Below, piece after piece: positions 26,125-35,943 of a stretch of DNA of 64,000 bases. Every line of letters starts with the position of its first letter. The first letter of the stretch is position 1. The stretch covers positions 4,092,001-4,156,000 of the forward strand of contig CAVRXH010000006.1 in NCBI GenBank assembly GCA_963725175.1. Direction: 5' to 3'. The position numbers were made by a program, and so were the translations under genes. Below the pieces are notes generated by a model. It was not told the DNA's origin. It worked only from the letters and a program-made list of their open reading frames with translations, and made no database searches. Source of the stretch: DASUBV01 sp963725175. GTDB taxonomy: Bacteria > Actinomycetota > Actinomycetes > Streptosporangiales > Streptosporangiaceae.

Positions 26125-27051
26125 ATGCACGTACACGACGCCAGATCACGCCTGCGGAGCCAGCGCCGCAGCGGGTACTGGCTGTACCTGGTGCCGATGC
26201 TCGTCGGCTTCGTGGCGGTCGTGGCGATCCCGTTCGCGCTGAACCTGTACTACAGCCTCTATGACTGGGAGGGCGGGGCCGCGCCCAAGCTCTGGGCGGG
26301 CGCGCGCAACTACACCGCGCTGCTGCACGATCACCTGTTCTGGAGCTCGCTGGAGAACAGCTGCTTCATGATCATCGCGATCGTGGTGATCCCGACGGTG
26401 ATCGGGTTCCTGCTCGCGGCGACGCTCTTCGACTACATCGGGCGGCAGTTCGGCGCGCGGGCCTCCAGCTTCCTGCGGGCGACCTACTACCTTCCGCAGA
26501 TCCTGCCGATCGCCGTGGCCGGCGTGCTGTGGAGCTGGATCCTCGATGCGCAGAACGGGCTGCTCACGTCGCTGCTGAACGACATCGGGATCAAGAACAC
26601 GCCGGACTGGCTGGGCACGCCGGGCGTGGCGACGTACTCGCTGATGGCGGTGCTGGCCTGGTTCCAGATCGGCTACCCGGTGGTGATCTTCATGGCCGCG
26701 CTGCAGCGGCTCGATCCCGAGCTGTTCGAGGCGGCGGCGCTGGACGGGGCCGGCTGGTGGCGCCGCCTGCGGTCGATCACCGTCCCGCAGGTCAGGCCAG
26801 AGACCTTCGTGGTGGTGACGACGGCCACGGTGGGGGCGCTCAAGGTGTTCGCCCCGATCCAGATCCTCACCCAGGGCGGCCCGGAGAGCACCACGTACGT
26901 GCCTTCCTTCTACGCCTACCTCAACTTCTTCGATTACTCGCGGGTCGGCTACGGCGCCGCGATCGCGAGCGTGATGAGCGGCGCGATCCTGCTGATCGCC
27001 GCCCTGCTGCTGTTCTGGCAGGGCCGCTGGGCGCGGAGGGACGAGGCATGA
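26125..27051 (+). CDS. Sugar ABC transporter permease (MalF type)
   Basis: A 308-aa MalF/UgpA-type permease with six helices. The first helix follows a basic head (SQRRSGYWLYLVPMLVGF); the EAA loop reads FEAAALDGAGWWRRLRSITVP. Start ATG 26125. The end overlaps the following permease by 4 nt (ATGA). Works with the MalG-type partner to import the sugar captured by the preceding lipoprotein. Confidence 0.92.
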   Translation: MHVHDARSRLRSQRRSGYWLYLVPMLVGFVAVVAIPFALNLYYSLYDWEGGAAPKLWAGARNYTALLHDHLFWSSLENSCFMIIAIVVIPTVIGFLLAATLFDYIGRQFGARASSFLRATYYLPQILPIAVAGVLWSWILDAQNGLLTSLLNDIGIKNTPDWLGTPGVATYSLMAVLAWFQIGYPVVIFMAALQRLDPELFEAAALDGAGWWRRLRSITVPQVRPETFVVVTTATVGALKVFAPIQILTQGGPESTTYVPSFYAYLNFFDYSRVGYGAAIASVMSGAILLIAALLLFWQGRWARRDEA

Positions 27052-27977
27052 AGACGGGCGAGAGTCTCTCCGACCGGCTGCTGCGCCGGATGGACCGGGT
27101 CGAGGCCAGGTCCGCCGCGCGGGCGGCCAGGAAGCCGGGCAGGCCCGGTGGCAGGCGCCGCCCGGTGCTGGCCTACCTGGTGCTGCTCATCACCGGAGCG
27201 GGCGCGCTGATCGTCGGGTCGCCGCTGCTGCTGGTGGTGCTCAACTCGCTGAAGACCGAGGTCGGCTACGACCGGAACGGGCCGCTGTCCTGGCCATCGC
27301 CAGTCTCGCTCTCGTCCTGGGCCGCCTACGTGCACGACTCGGATTACTGGCGGCTGCTGCTCAACTCGGTGGTGATCTCCGGGCTGATCGCGATCCTGGC
27401 GGTGACCGTCTCCGTGCTGGCGGCCTTCGCCCTGGGCATCGGCCGGGTGCGGGGCCGCCGCCTGTATGTCGGGCTGCTGCTGGCCGCGACCATGGTGCCG
27501 CAAGAGGCGCTGGTGTACCCGCTGTTCTATGAGGCGTCGAAGCTGCACCTGACGGACACCATCTGGTCGGTGGTGCTGATCTTCGTGCCGATCTACGGGG
27601 CGTTCGGCACCTATCTCATCGCCTCGATGCTGGGCACGTTCCCGCGCGCGGTGCTGGAGGCCGCGGAACTGGACGGCGCGAGCAGGTGGCGGGTCCTCTG
27701 GCGGGTGGTGGTGCCGATGATCAGGCCGACCGTGACGGTGCTGCTGGTCTTCTTCTTCGTCTGGTCGTGGAACGAGTACCTGATCCCGCTGGTGATGCTG
27801 ACCGACCCGTCGGTGCAGACGATCCCGATCGCGCTGGCGGCGCTGAAGGGCCAGAACATCATGAACGTGACGGAGATGAACGCGGGCGCGCTGCTGTCGC
27901 TGCTCCCGACGTTCATCTTCTTCCTGCTGTTCCAGCGGACGCTCATGCGCGGCGTGGCCGCCGGGGCCGTGAAGTGA
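27048..27977 (+). CDS. Sugar ABC transporter permease (MalG type)
   Basis: A 309-aa MalG/UgpE-type permease. It has an unusually long basic N-terminal tail (~40 residues rich in Arg and Ala) before the first helix, then the EAA loop LEAAELDGASRWRVLWRVVV. ATG 27048 overlaps the MalF-type stop. No ATPase gene is present in the operon, again implying a shared MsiK-type ATPase. Confidence 0.92.
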   Translation: MKTGESLSDRLLRRMDRVEARSAARAARKPGRPGGRRRPVLAYLVLLITGAGALIVGSPLLLVVLNSLKTEVGYDRNGPLSWPSPVSLSSWAAYVHDSDYWRLLLNSVVISGLIAILAVTVSVLAAFALGIGRVRGRRLYVGLLLAATMVPQEALVYPLFYEASKLHLTDTIWSVVLIFVPIYGAFGTYLIASMLGTFPRAVLEAAELDGASRWRVLWRVVVPMIRPTVTVLLVFFFVWSWNEYLIPLVMLTDPSVQTIPIALAALKGQNIMNVTEMNAGALLSLLPTFIFFLLFQRTLMRGVAAGAVK

Positions 27978-28054
27978 GGGTGGCAGTAATGCGGTGACTG
28001 CCGCCGGGCCCCGGAGCAGGAAGCTGGCTGGACAGACTGGAATGGAGCATTGCG

Positions 28055-29154
28055 TTGCCGTTTAGCTGGAGCGACATTATCTCTGGCGGAAGCCAGGTTG
28101 TGTCCCGTTCGATCAGCGCGGAGAACCGCGCGGGCGCGGCCGGGGCGGGCGGGCGCGCGGCGTCCTCGCTCGGCACCGCCCGCAAGGGCGCGCCCTCGGT
28201 GCGGCTGGGTGCCGGGGAGACCGCGGTCCTGGCCGACATCGAGGGTCCAGGGATGGTGCGGCACATCTGGATGACGCTGCCGGAGGCGACCGAGGCGAGC
28301 CCGTACGTGCTGCGCGATGTCGTGCTGCGTGCCTACTGGGACGGGGCCGCGGAGCCGAGCATCGAGGTCCCGGTCGGTGACTTCTTCTGCAACGGGTTCG
28401 GCCGCCGGGCGCCGGTTTCCTCGCTGCCCATCGTGGTTGCCCCGAACGGCGGCCTGAACTGCTACTTCCCGATGCCGTTCCGGCAGCGCGCGGTGCTGAC
28501 GCTGACCAGTGAGCACCCGGCCGACCTGGACCAGGTGTACTTCCAGGTCGACTACACGGTGCACGACGAGCTGGATGAGCGGACGGCGTACCTGCACGCG
28601 CAGTGGCGGCGCACGAACGGGACCGCGGCGCTGGGCTGCGATCACGTGATCCTGGACGGCGTCACCGGCCGGGGCAGGTACGTGGGCACCTATATCGGCA
28701 TCACCGCGCTTGAGCGGTTCTGGTGGGGCGAGGGCGAGGTCAAGTTCTTCCTCGACGACGACGGCGAGTTCCCCACCATCTGCACCACCGGGCTGGAGGA
28801 CTACGCCGGCGGCGCGTGGGCGTTCCAGGACAGCCTGCGCTCGGATCCGCCGCCGAACCCGCAGAACTTCAGCGCCCCGTACTGCGGCTATCCGTACTTC
28901 TCGGCAAGGGACGATTCGCGTGCCTCGGTGTTCGCGACGCAGATGGCGCCGTCGCACGGACTGTACCGCTGGCACCTGCCCGACCCGATTCACTTCGCGC
29001 AGGGGATCCGGGTGACGCTCCAGCAGATCGGGGCCTGGCAGGGCGGCCTGTTCGAGCGGAGCGACGACGTGTGCTCGACCGCGTACTGGTACCAGGACTC
29101 GGGGTCGGTGCGGCGGGCCCGCTGGTGCCGGCGCACCTGCGGCGGCCGCGGTAG
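28055..29154 (+). CDS. GH172 (DUF2961) glycoside hydrolase-like protein, C-terminal frameshift
   Basis: A DUF2961 protein of about 366 aa. Family members of GH172 act on alpha-fructofuranosyl linkages (difructose dianhydride I) or alpha-arabinofuranosyl linkages. Conserved blocks: VRHIWMTLP, PVGDFFCNGFG, GGLNCYFPMPF, GLEDYAGGAW and STAYWYQ. No signal peptide, so it probably works in the cytosol on imported oligosaccharide. The last residues lose the family pattern; adding one base near 29108 gives AGPLVPAHLRRPR and TAG at 29154, directly abutting the convergent phosphatase gene. Start TTG 28055 with GGAG 7 nt upstream. Last gene of the fructokinase/LacI/ABC set. Confidence 0.85.
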
Positions 29155-30296
29155 TCAGGCGGCGACGCGGCGCACGGCGAGCAGGGCGATGTCGTCGTCG
29201 GGCTCGTGGCCGACGTGCCGGATGACCTCCTGGCTCAGCCGGTCGACCAGCCTGGCCGGATCGCCGGAGTCCTTGATGGCGGTGCACTGGGTGAGCGGGA
29301 AGAAGTCGCCCGCCTTGTCGCGGGCCTCGCTGACCCCGTCGGTATAGAACAGGACGCTGTCGCCGGGCGCGAACGGGATGGTCTCGCTGATCCGCGGTGC
29401 CTGCACCAGGCTGCCCAGGCCCAGCGGCAGCCCGCCGGCCTCGGCGCCGGCTGCGGGCCCTCGCCTGGCGACAGCAGCAGCGGCGCCGGGTGGCCGCAGC
29501 TGATCAGCTCCATCTTCTGCTCGTCGGCGCTGATCTCGGCGAAGACCGCGGTGACGAACTGCTGGTCCTGCTGGTCAGGGAACTGCCGGGACAGGCTCGT
29601 CTCGATCCGGGAGACGACCCCGGCCAGGCAGTCCTCCTCGAACGCGGCCTCCCGGAACGAGCCAAGCGTGGCCGCCGCCACCTGCACGGCGGCCAGGCCC
29701 TTGCCTTCCACGTCACCGACGATCATCCGGACCCGGTCCGGCATGGTCGCCACGTCGTACAGGTCGCCGCCGATCCGCGCACCGGAGGAGGCGGACAGGT
29801 AGCGGACCGCCAGCCGGACGGGTCCGGCGCGGCGCGGCACCGGGTGCAGCACCACCCGCTGCGCGGATTCGGCCACCAGCTGCACCTCGGCGAGCTGCCG
29901 GTCGCGGCGGCTGCGGACCCGCCCGGCCAGGATGCCCGCGATCGTCACCCCGCCAGCGGCCAGCAGCGTGACCACGGCGGAGCGATGGCCCTCCGCGGTC
30001 GTGCTCATGGTCAGCACGAAGTGCAGGGCGGAGGCCATCGCCACCAGGCCGGCGGCCAGCGTGTAGAGCGCGCCGCCGATGGCGGCGGCGACGGCAGGGC
30101 CCACGACCAGCATGGGCAGCATGCCCCAGCCGTTGCCGAGCTCGGTGCGTGCCACCGTCACCCCGACGATGATCACGAAGGGCAGTATCAGCAGCGCTGG
30201 GTTGAGTCGAGTACGGATAGATTCCCCCACTCGCCGTGGCTCGCCCAGACCCGGAGGCGGGCCTGGGCAGGTCTCATGGCGGACTTCGACGGCCAC
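29155..30296 (-). CDS. Membrane PP2C/SpoIIE-type phosphatase, frameshifted
   Basis: A SpoIIE-family serine phosphatase of about 380 aa. The N-terminus has four hydrophobic segments (about residues 35-130), then a PP2C-like catalytic domain: GARIGGDLYDV, IVGDVEGKG, VFAEISADEQ and, in the second frame, LFYTDGVSEARD and EPDDDIALLAVR. The frame shifts near 29445 by one missing base. Such RsbU/SpoIIE phosphatases usually control sigma-factor partner switching, but no sigma, anti-sigma or antagonist gene is adjacent. Start at GTG 30296 or GTG 30230, undecided. Both halves are well conserved, so an assembly indel is likely. Confidence 0.85.
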
Positions 30297-30383
30297 CAGA
30301 TGATCAGAGTACCGCAGGTTATCACGGACAGTAGTCAGCCCATTACTATATGTCCGCTATATCCCGTGTTGGGTGTGCGCGAC

Positions 30384-30422
30384 GTCATGGCCCCGCCGAC
30401 GCGGTGCCGGCGGGGCCATGAC
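30384..30422 (-). terminator. Terminator hairpin after the S53 protease gene
   Basis: GTCATGGCCCCGCCG (30384-30398) and CGGCGGGGCCATGAC (30408-30422) form a perfect 15-bp stem with a 9-nt loop, starting 15 bp after the protease stop. No T run, as often in high-GC actinomycetes. Confidence 0.75.
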
Positions 30423-30437
30423 GGTCGATCTATTCGG

Positions 30438-33353
30438 CTAGTCGGACAGGACGATGAAGGCGTCAATGTCGACGCGCGGGTGCTTCGCCGTGCCGAGCAG
30501 CTTGATGACGAGCTTCTTCTTGGCCGTACCGGTTGACCCCAGCAGAGTGTCCACGATCTCCGCGGTACTGGACGAGGTGGCGTGCGTGCTGATCGTCGAC
30601 GGCGATCCGCTGTTCAGGCGGATGGTCGCGGAGCCGCGCGTGCTGCCCTCGGTGGATACCCAGGCGACTTCAAACCCAGTGAAGGTCAGCGTCGCAGTCT
30701 TCCCCGCCGCGGTGGCGTAGTCGACCGACCCGCCATAAGAGCCCGCGAGGGTATGCCGCTTCCAGCCGCTCGAGTACTTGATCGCGCCCGAGTTCTCCTG
30801 GAATGCCGACAGCTTGTAGGTCTTTCCCTCGGACGCCGAGCTGGTGTTACCCGCCTTGTCGGTCGCGGAGACTTTGAACCGGTAGCTGTGCCCGGCCTTG
30901 AGGTCGAGCACCTTGTGAGCCGCCGTCGTGGTGGCGATATCGGTGAAGGCGCCGCCGTCCTCGCTCTGGTAGAGGGTGAAGTGGCTGATGCCGCTTGTCG
31001 CGTCGGTGCCGAGCCACCCGACGACTACCGGTACCTTCGACGCGACTACCCGCACGTGATCCTTGAGCTTGACGGTGGGCTTGGCGGTGATCTTCGGCGG
31101 CACCGAGTCGTAGCACAGCGGGCCGTCGGTGACATCGCCGGACTGGAGTCCCATGTTGTCCCAGGCCTCGACGTTCACCGTGTGGCACCCCTGGCCCGCC
31201 GCGGCGAGGTCGAGGCTGCCGCTGGTGGCGTTGACGAACTCGGGACCGCTGTAGAACGAGTTGCCCGTCCCCGGCTTGGACTCAGACGTGGGGTCGCCCG
31301 GATCGGCGTTCCAGGCATCGCTGAACCCGGCCACGCCGCTCGCCGGGTGGCCGCCGCCGGTGTCGGCGACCGAGATCCCGACCGTCTGGTCGGTCTTGTA
31401 CCAGTGACCGGTCGCCGGCCCGGAGAACGTGACGTCGGGCCGGCCGTCGTCGGCCAGCAGGTGCCAGTTGAACGCCCAGGCGAGCTGGAGCATGTTGGCC
31501 GAGCCCCATCCCGTCACCACGTCGAAACCGGGACCCGCGCAGTAGCCGGTGCCGACATTGTTGCTGTTGCAGCCGGAGGTGATGTCGTAGAGGGGATTGT
31601 GCGGCGCCCCGCTGAGCGCCGTCTCGTAGAGCGGGTAGTTGGCGTTGCCGAGCGGCGCGCAGGCGGACGTGCCCGAGCCGCAGATGTCTCCCTCATACAG
31701 CAGGTAGGAATCCTCCTGGGCGAAGAATCCCGCTAGCTCAGGCGCGACGATGCTGGTCCCGCCATTCCCGCTGAGGCTGCCGCCGAAGTAGTAGTTCTGC
31801 GGCGTGTGGTACCAGTCCGCGTTCAGCGAGATGTCGGGGACGGCCCGCGACCCCGAGCCACAGGGATCGTTGCTCTGGTAGGCGGGAGCGGAGTACACCG
31901 AGCTGCAGCCGCCGCCGGAGCCGCCATCGTTGGAACTGCAGCCGTCCGGCCCGCCGGACCAGGCGACGTCGCTGCTGTAAACCGAGCTTGAGGTCAGGCC
32001 GAGCTCGGTGCCGCCGGCGCCGACCACGTTCGGGTCCGATGCCGGGAAGCTGACCGCCAGGTGGGAGCAGTCGTCGTAAGCCCCGCGGTCGCCGGAGGCG
32101 GCGACCAGCGTCCAGCCCTGGCCGGCCATCTCACTGAAGATGGCGTCGCGGGTGCTCATCTCGGTTGTCGAGCAGCCGTAGATCTCGGTACAGCTCCAGC
32201 TTGTGCTGAACACCCTGGCGTAGTTGTTGCTCACCATGTCGTTGTAGATGTCGGTAAAGGTCGAGTCGTTGAAGTTGGCGCCGTCGTACAGGTACACCTT
32301 CGAGGTGTCAGCGGACGAGCCGAAGCTGTTGGACATGGCCGTCGACCACTCCATGTCCATGGTCCCCTCGGCGTCGCAGCACGAGGGAGTGCCGTCGATG
32401 TACTCCTCCTGGACGTTGTAGGCGAGGTAGGGGTACTGGGTGTGGAATCCGGCCATGTCACTGGTGTTCTGCGAGCCGAAGGTCGCGATGGCGATCGACG
32501 TCTGGGCCGGTGAGCTGCCCGCGTTGTCGAGCGGGTTACAGCAGTGCTGCAGCCCGTAGAGAGCGTTGTAGTCGTAGGCCTGCGAGCTGTAGATGTCCGT
32601 CGGATCGTAGGAGCCGCCGGTGATGCCCGGCTTCGCGGCACGGGAGGCTCGCCGCGCCGCGATCAGCTTGGCGCGACTGCCGCCGGCCGCGGCGTGCGGG
32701 CCGGCGGCGATGACGGGACCCGCCACGTAGCCGGGACTCGCGGGTTCCGCCAGCGATGGCGAGGCGGGGAACATGGTCTGCAGGTCGCTGAGACCCGCGA
32801 CGGATTCGACGACCTTCTGCAGCGCCTGCGGTAGCACCGGGTCGTGGTCGTTAGCGAAGAAGCGCGTCGAGCCGAGCCGGTAAGAATTGATCTGGACGCC
32901 CAGCGCCTTCTCGATCGCGCCGACGCTTCCGGCCACGTCCACGACGAGGCGGTTCGGGTACAGGTGCGTCACGGTCAGGCCGGCGCCCTTGGCCCACGAC
33001 ACCACCGCCTGCTGCGCGGCGGCGCTCGGGCCGAACCTGGCTGTCCATTGTTTTGGCGTCAGGAACTGGTGAAACTGCGGTGAGGACTTGGTCTGGACCT
33101 GACTGAGGAACTCCTGCTCCGCCGCCATGGCGGGAGGCCGCAGCCCGATGGCGAGCCGGATCGTCTGGGTGGTGCCGTACGAGCCGAGATCGGTGGCTGA
33201 CCCGTCACGGACGGGCAGCGGAGTTTGCGAGGTCATCGCCGGGCCGTGCGGCGCCGCGACGGCGTCCGCCGCCGGCACCACGAGCCCGACGACAGCCAGT
33301 GTCAGAAGCCCTGTGGCCAATCTTGGCCACAGCCTGGAACCCAACATGCCCAT
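30438..33353 (-). CDS. Secreted S53 (sedolisin/kumamolisin-type) protease
   Basis: A 971-aa secreted serine-carboxyl protease of the acid-acting S53 family. Signal peptide (residues 1-33), then a pro-kumamolisin activation domain (about 45-190, QFHQFLTPKQWTARFGPS). The catalytic domain has EGTMDMEW with the Glu/Asp pair, ASGDRGAYDDC with the oxyanion region, and GNGGTSIVAPELAGF with the nucleophile Ser. A Fn3-like domain and a beta-rich C-terminal domain follow from ~700. Many Cys residues suggest disulfides. Start ATG 33353 with AAAGG upstream; ATG 33347 is possible. A serpin gene lies directly upstream in the same direction. Confidence 0.92.
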   Translation of the reverse strand: MGMLGSRLWPRLATGLLTLAVVGLVVPAADAVAAPHGPAMTSQTPLPVRDGSATDLGSYGTTQTIRLAIGLRPPAMAAEQEFLSQVQTKSSPQFHQFLTPKQWTARFGPSAAAQQAVVSWAKGAGLTVTHLYPNRLVVDVAGSVGAIEKALGVQINSYRLGSTRFFANDHDPVLPQALQKVVESVAGLSDLQTMFPASPSLAEPASPGYVAGPVIAAGPHAAAGGSRAKLIAARRASRAAKPGITGGSYDPTDIYSSQAYDYNALYGLQHCCNPLDNAGSSPAQTSIAIATFGSQNTSDMAGFHTQYPYLAYNVQEEYIDGTPSCCDAEGTMDMEWSTAMSNSFGSSADTSKVYLYDGANFNDSTFTDIYNDMVSNNYARVFSTSWSCTEIYGCSTTEMSTRDAIFSEMAGQGWTLVAASGDRGAYDDCSHLAVSFPASDPNVVGAGGTELGLTSSSVYSSDVAWSGGPDGCSSNDGGSGGGCSSVYSAPAYQSNDPCGSGSRAVPDISLNADWYHTPQNYYFGGSLSGNGGTSIVAPELAGFFAQEDSYLLYEGDICGSGTSACAPLGNANYPLYETALSGAPHNPLYDITSGCNSNNVGTGYCAGPGFDVVTGWGSANMLQLAWAFNWHLLADDGRPDVTFSGPATGHWYKTDQTVGISVADTGGGHPASGVAGFSDAWNADPGDPTSESKPGTGNSFYSGPEFVNATSGSLDLAAAGQGCHTVNVEAWDNMGLQSGDVTDGPLCYDSVPPKITAKPTVKLKDHVRVVASKVPVVVGWLGTDATSGISHFTLYQSEDGGAFTDIATTTAAHKVLDLKAGHSYRFKVSATDKAGNTSSASEGKTYKLSAFQENSGAIKYSSGWKRHTLAGSYGGSVDYATAAGKTATLTFTGFEVAWVSTEGSTRGSATIRLNSGSPSTISTHATSSSTAEIVDTLLGSTGTAKKKLVIKLLGTAKHPRVDIDAFIVLSD

Positions 33354-33520
33354 GCCTCATGCACCTTTCGCGGGCTATGGATAAGAGACGGCTGCGGCCC
33401 CGCACGCCAGCCAATGTCGATTCCGTACGTCCATACCGCGACAGAGCGCACTGCGCCCCCGCAGATACACCTGGAGCGTCCCAAAAAATGATGTCTCGTG
33501 CAAAGGGTCCCGACGAGTGT

Positions 33521-33533
33521 GTTATCGGATAAC
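33521..33533. promoter_or_regulatory. Palindrome upstream of the S53 gene
   Basis: GTTATC (33521-33526), G, GATAAC (33528-33533) is a perfect 6-bp inverted repeat in the 205-bp gap between the serpin stop and the protease start, about 170 bp before the protease. Possible operator. Confidence 0.35.
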
Positions 33534-33558
33534 GGCGCCCGCGATCCGCGCCACGGCG

Positions 33559-34830
33559 CTAGCTGCCTGCCGGGTTCGCGACCCAGGCGAGCATCAGCGG
33601 CTCGCCGGTCAGCGAGTCCCTGAGCATCAGCAGGTATGGCCGGTCGAAGCTGAGCTGAAGACGGGCCGAGGACGAGCTCACTCCGGTGGCCGTCGCCGCA
33701 CTGGCCACCGTGCCCTTCTCGGCCACCGCGAGGGTCGCGGCGTGCCGCACGAACCCGATGCAGCAGGCCTGCGGCGAGAGCCCGGAGAAGTCGGCCTGGC
33801 CGCCGAAGGCAATGCCCATGCCGAGCGAGGTGAGCAGGCTCTGCAGGGAGTAATTCGATGCGAGCCTGACCTTCGGCAGGCCGATCTGGATTCGCGAATG
33901 GCTCGTGGCAAGGCTCGCGGCCATCGCGCTAACCGCGGTCGCGGCCGGCGGCCGGCAGCCGGCCGCCGCACTCCGTCCGGCCGGGGGGAGCAGCGCGAGC
34001 ATGCTCAGCCGAGTGCCGCGGTACGGCAGCGACACGGCGGTCCAGCCGCCAGTCCTGGTCACGGCGAAGCTGAGGCCGCTCAGGTAGCGCGCGGTGACCT
34101 TGCCGCTGGCGGTGCTGAACGGTCCCGACTGGGTCAGCGCGCGATTGAACGGGTGCTTCCAGGCGGCCTTCAGGTACAGCGCGTCGGTCAGCACCCAGCC
34201 GACCGTGTGCGGCGGGATCGACCCGGCCGGAAGCAGGTTCGCGATGTGGCCACGCGTCTCGCCGGCCACGGCCGCGTTGATCTCCGCGCGAGCCCGTTCT
34301 GGATCGGTCAGCAGTGGCAAGTGCGTCAGGCCGGCCTGGTATCCGGCTCGCAGCGCCGCGACGAAGCTGCGCTTAGTGACGAGGCTCGGGTCGGCCCAGA
34401 TCCGGTTGCTGGAGCTAAAGGTGACGCCAGGCCGGTTCAGCGAGGCGAGCAGCGCCGCTCTCGCGGCCAGACCGGCCGCCAGGCTCTTCCCGCCGGCCGG
34501 AAGGCGCAGCACCCGCGCCATCGCGGCCGCCGTCGCTCCGCGTGCGCCGAGGTAGGCCATGCCCAGGCCGGTGGCCAGGCTCGCGGGGGAGATGACCACG
34601 TTGGTGCCTGGCTGGGCGCGACACAGCGCCGACAGCAGGTTCAGGCCGAACGCGGTGTCGCCCGCGCCGAGAGCGCGCAGCGCGGTCACCTGGGCTGAGG
34701 TCAGGACGGCTGGCGGGCGTGTCTCCCTGACCGCGGGCTGGCGCGAGGACCCGGCAGAGCATCCGCACGCCAGCGCCGCTGAGATGAGCACCACCGTTAC
34801 GGCAGCCGGGGCCCCGCGCCTTGTCGTCAT
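33559..34830 (-). CDS. Serpin, lipoprotein
   Basis: A 423-aa serine-protease inhibitor. The signal peptide ends in a lipobox (LACGCSAG), so it is probably anchored outside the cell. Serpin core: NVVISPASLATGLGMAYLGA, SNRIWADPS, LTDALYLKAAWKHPF and the reactive-loop hinge EKGTVASAATATG, whose small residues indicate an inhibitory serpin; the C-terminal signature FDRPYLLMLRDSLTGEPL is intact. The scissile bond lies in or after the Ser/Ala-rich stretch following the hinge. Immediately upstream of a secreted S53 protease. In cellulolytic clostridia serpins guard cellulosomes; here protection of secreted cellulases is plausible. Confidence 0.92.
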   Translation of the reverse strand: MTTRRGAPAAVTVVLISAALACGCSAGSSRQPAVRETRPPAVLTSAQVTALRALGAGDTAFGLNLLSALCRAQPGTNVVISPASLATGLGMAYLGARGATAAAMARVLRLPAGGKSLAAGLAARAALLASLNRPGVTFSSSNRIWADPSLVTKRSFVAALRAGYQAGLTHLPLLTDPERARAEINAAVAGETRGHIANLLPAGSIPPHTVGWVLTDALYLKAAWKHPFNRALTQSGPFSTASGKVTARYLSGLSFAVTRTGGWTAVSLPYRGTRLSMLALLPPAGRSAAAGCRPPAATAVSAMAASLATSHSRIQIGLPKVRLASNYSLQSLLTSLGMGIAFGGQADFSGLSPQACCIGFVRHAATLAVAEKGTVASAATATGVSSSSARLQLSFDRPYLLMLRDSLTGEPLMLAWVANPAGS

Positions 34831-34898
34831 GCCGGTTGGACGCCCCAGGGTCCGCTCAGGTTCCTGGCCCGTCGCGGAATCTCGCGACCGGCGTGAGG

Positions 34899-35849
34899 CT
34901 ATGCCTTCGCGGGTCCCGGCTCGCTGATCTTGATCCGGACGCCGGGGTTGTCCGCGATCTCGTCCTGCGAGCTGGCCCAGGCCCGGTAGCGCGCCAGGTC
35001 GGCGCCTGGTCCCTTGGCACGGTCGTAGTCCAGCTCGATCCCGGCGTCGGCGGCGTACTCGTCCTCATCGAGCGCGACCGTCAGCGCGGCTCGCACCGCC
35101 CTGGCCCGCAGCACGGCCTGATCGCGCTGCTCGCCGGATGTGCGCTGCCCGACGACCTCGATGGTGGCACGCCGGTGTCCCTCCAGGTACTCGGCCAGCG
35201 CCATGATCCTCTCGGCGGCGACCCGCTCGCCCGGTGCCAGCCCGGCCACCACTTCCACCCGCAGCTCATGGCGGTCGTGATAGGCCGCGCCGTACCGCCC
35301 GGTGCCCCACTCGCTCTGCGGCTTGGGCGTGGTGATCGCGAAGTAGGTTTCGTAGTCGAGGATGAAACCCTCGCGGTTGTCGTCCGTGATCCTGAACCGG
35401 GCGGCGGCGCAGCGTCCGCCGCGCCAGCCGGTGAGCTGCTGGGCCACTTCTTGCTCCAGCCCCAGGGCCAGCGCGTGCGCCGGCCCGTACTTGGTCTGGC
35501 CGGTCATGGTCCAGGCGCTGTAGTTCTCCCAGATTTCGTGGATCGCGACCACCGAGCCGAAGCCGGGCGCCGTGGCCTCGAAGCCGACGGCGTCGATGAC
35601 GTTCAGCTTCTGGTACAGGCCGAAGACGCCGAACGGCATGCTCACCAGGTCCACGTCGATTTTCGCGGTCCTGGGGTCGGCGCCGGTCATGGTCCGCAGG
35701 CTGTCGCGCAGGGCAGCGGACCTGGGCGGACCGGTCTCGCCGGTGATGGTGACCTTGCTGCCTGACATGGTCAGGGTCAGCCCGGCCGCGTTCCCTAACA
35801 AAGTCAGCAGTGCGTTGATCCGGGTGACATCGCCGCGAATCTCCAGCAT
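34899..35849 (-). CDS. Unknown protein with OmpA-like C-terminal region
   Basis: A 316-aa protein without signal peptide or membrane segments. Residues ~205-270 (RIMALAEYLEGHRRATIEVV then RDQAVLRARAVRAAL) resemble the helix-strand pattern of OmpA-like domains, which bind peptidoglycan in other proteins. Residues ~95-140 contain IHEIWENYSAW and GPAHALALGLEQEVA, somewhat like injection-system-associated or metalloprotease-like proteins, but no true HExxH motif. Start ATG 35849 has GGAGGGGAG 6 nt upstream, a very strong site. Neighbours (serpin, methyltransferase) give no clear clue. Function unknown. Confidence 0.6.
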   Translation of the reverse strand: MLEIRGDVTRINALLTLLGNAAGLTLTMSGSKVTITGETGPPRSAALRDSLRTMTGADPRTAKIDVDLVSMPFGVFGLYQKLNVIDAVGFEATAPGFGSVVAIHEIWENYSAWTMTGQTKYGPAHALALGLEQEVAQQLTGWRGGRCAAARFRITDDNREGFILDYETYFAITTPKPQSEWGTGRYGAAYHDRHELRVEVVAGLAPGERVAAERIMALAEYLEGHRRATIEVVGQRTSGEQRDQAVLRARAVRAALTVALDEDEYAADAGIELDYDRAKGPGADLARYRAWASSQDEIADNPGVRIKISEPGPAKA

Positions 35850-35943
35850 GTGCGCTCCCCTCCCATGAGTCCCCTTAGCTCATCTGTATCACGGAGGGTG
35901 CTTTCTGTTAACAGTTAGCTATCGCGGCCGGGGCGGCAGGACG

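Noticed and set aside
34899..35849. HExxH zinc protease motif in the unknown protein
   Set aside because: The sequence is HEIWE, which lacks the second His.
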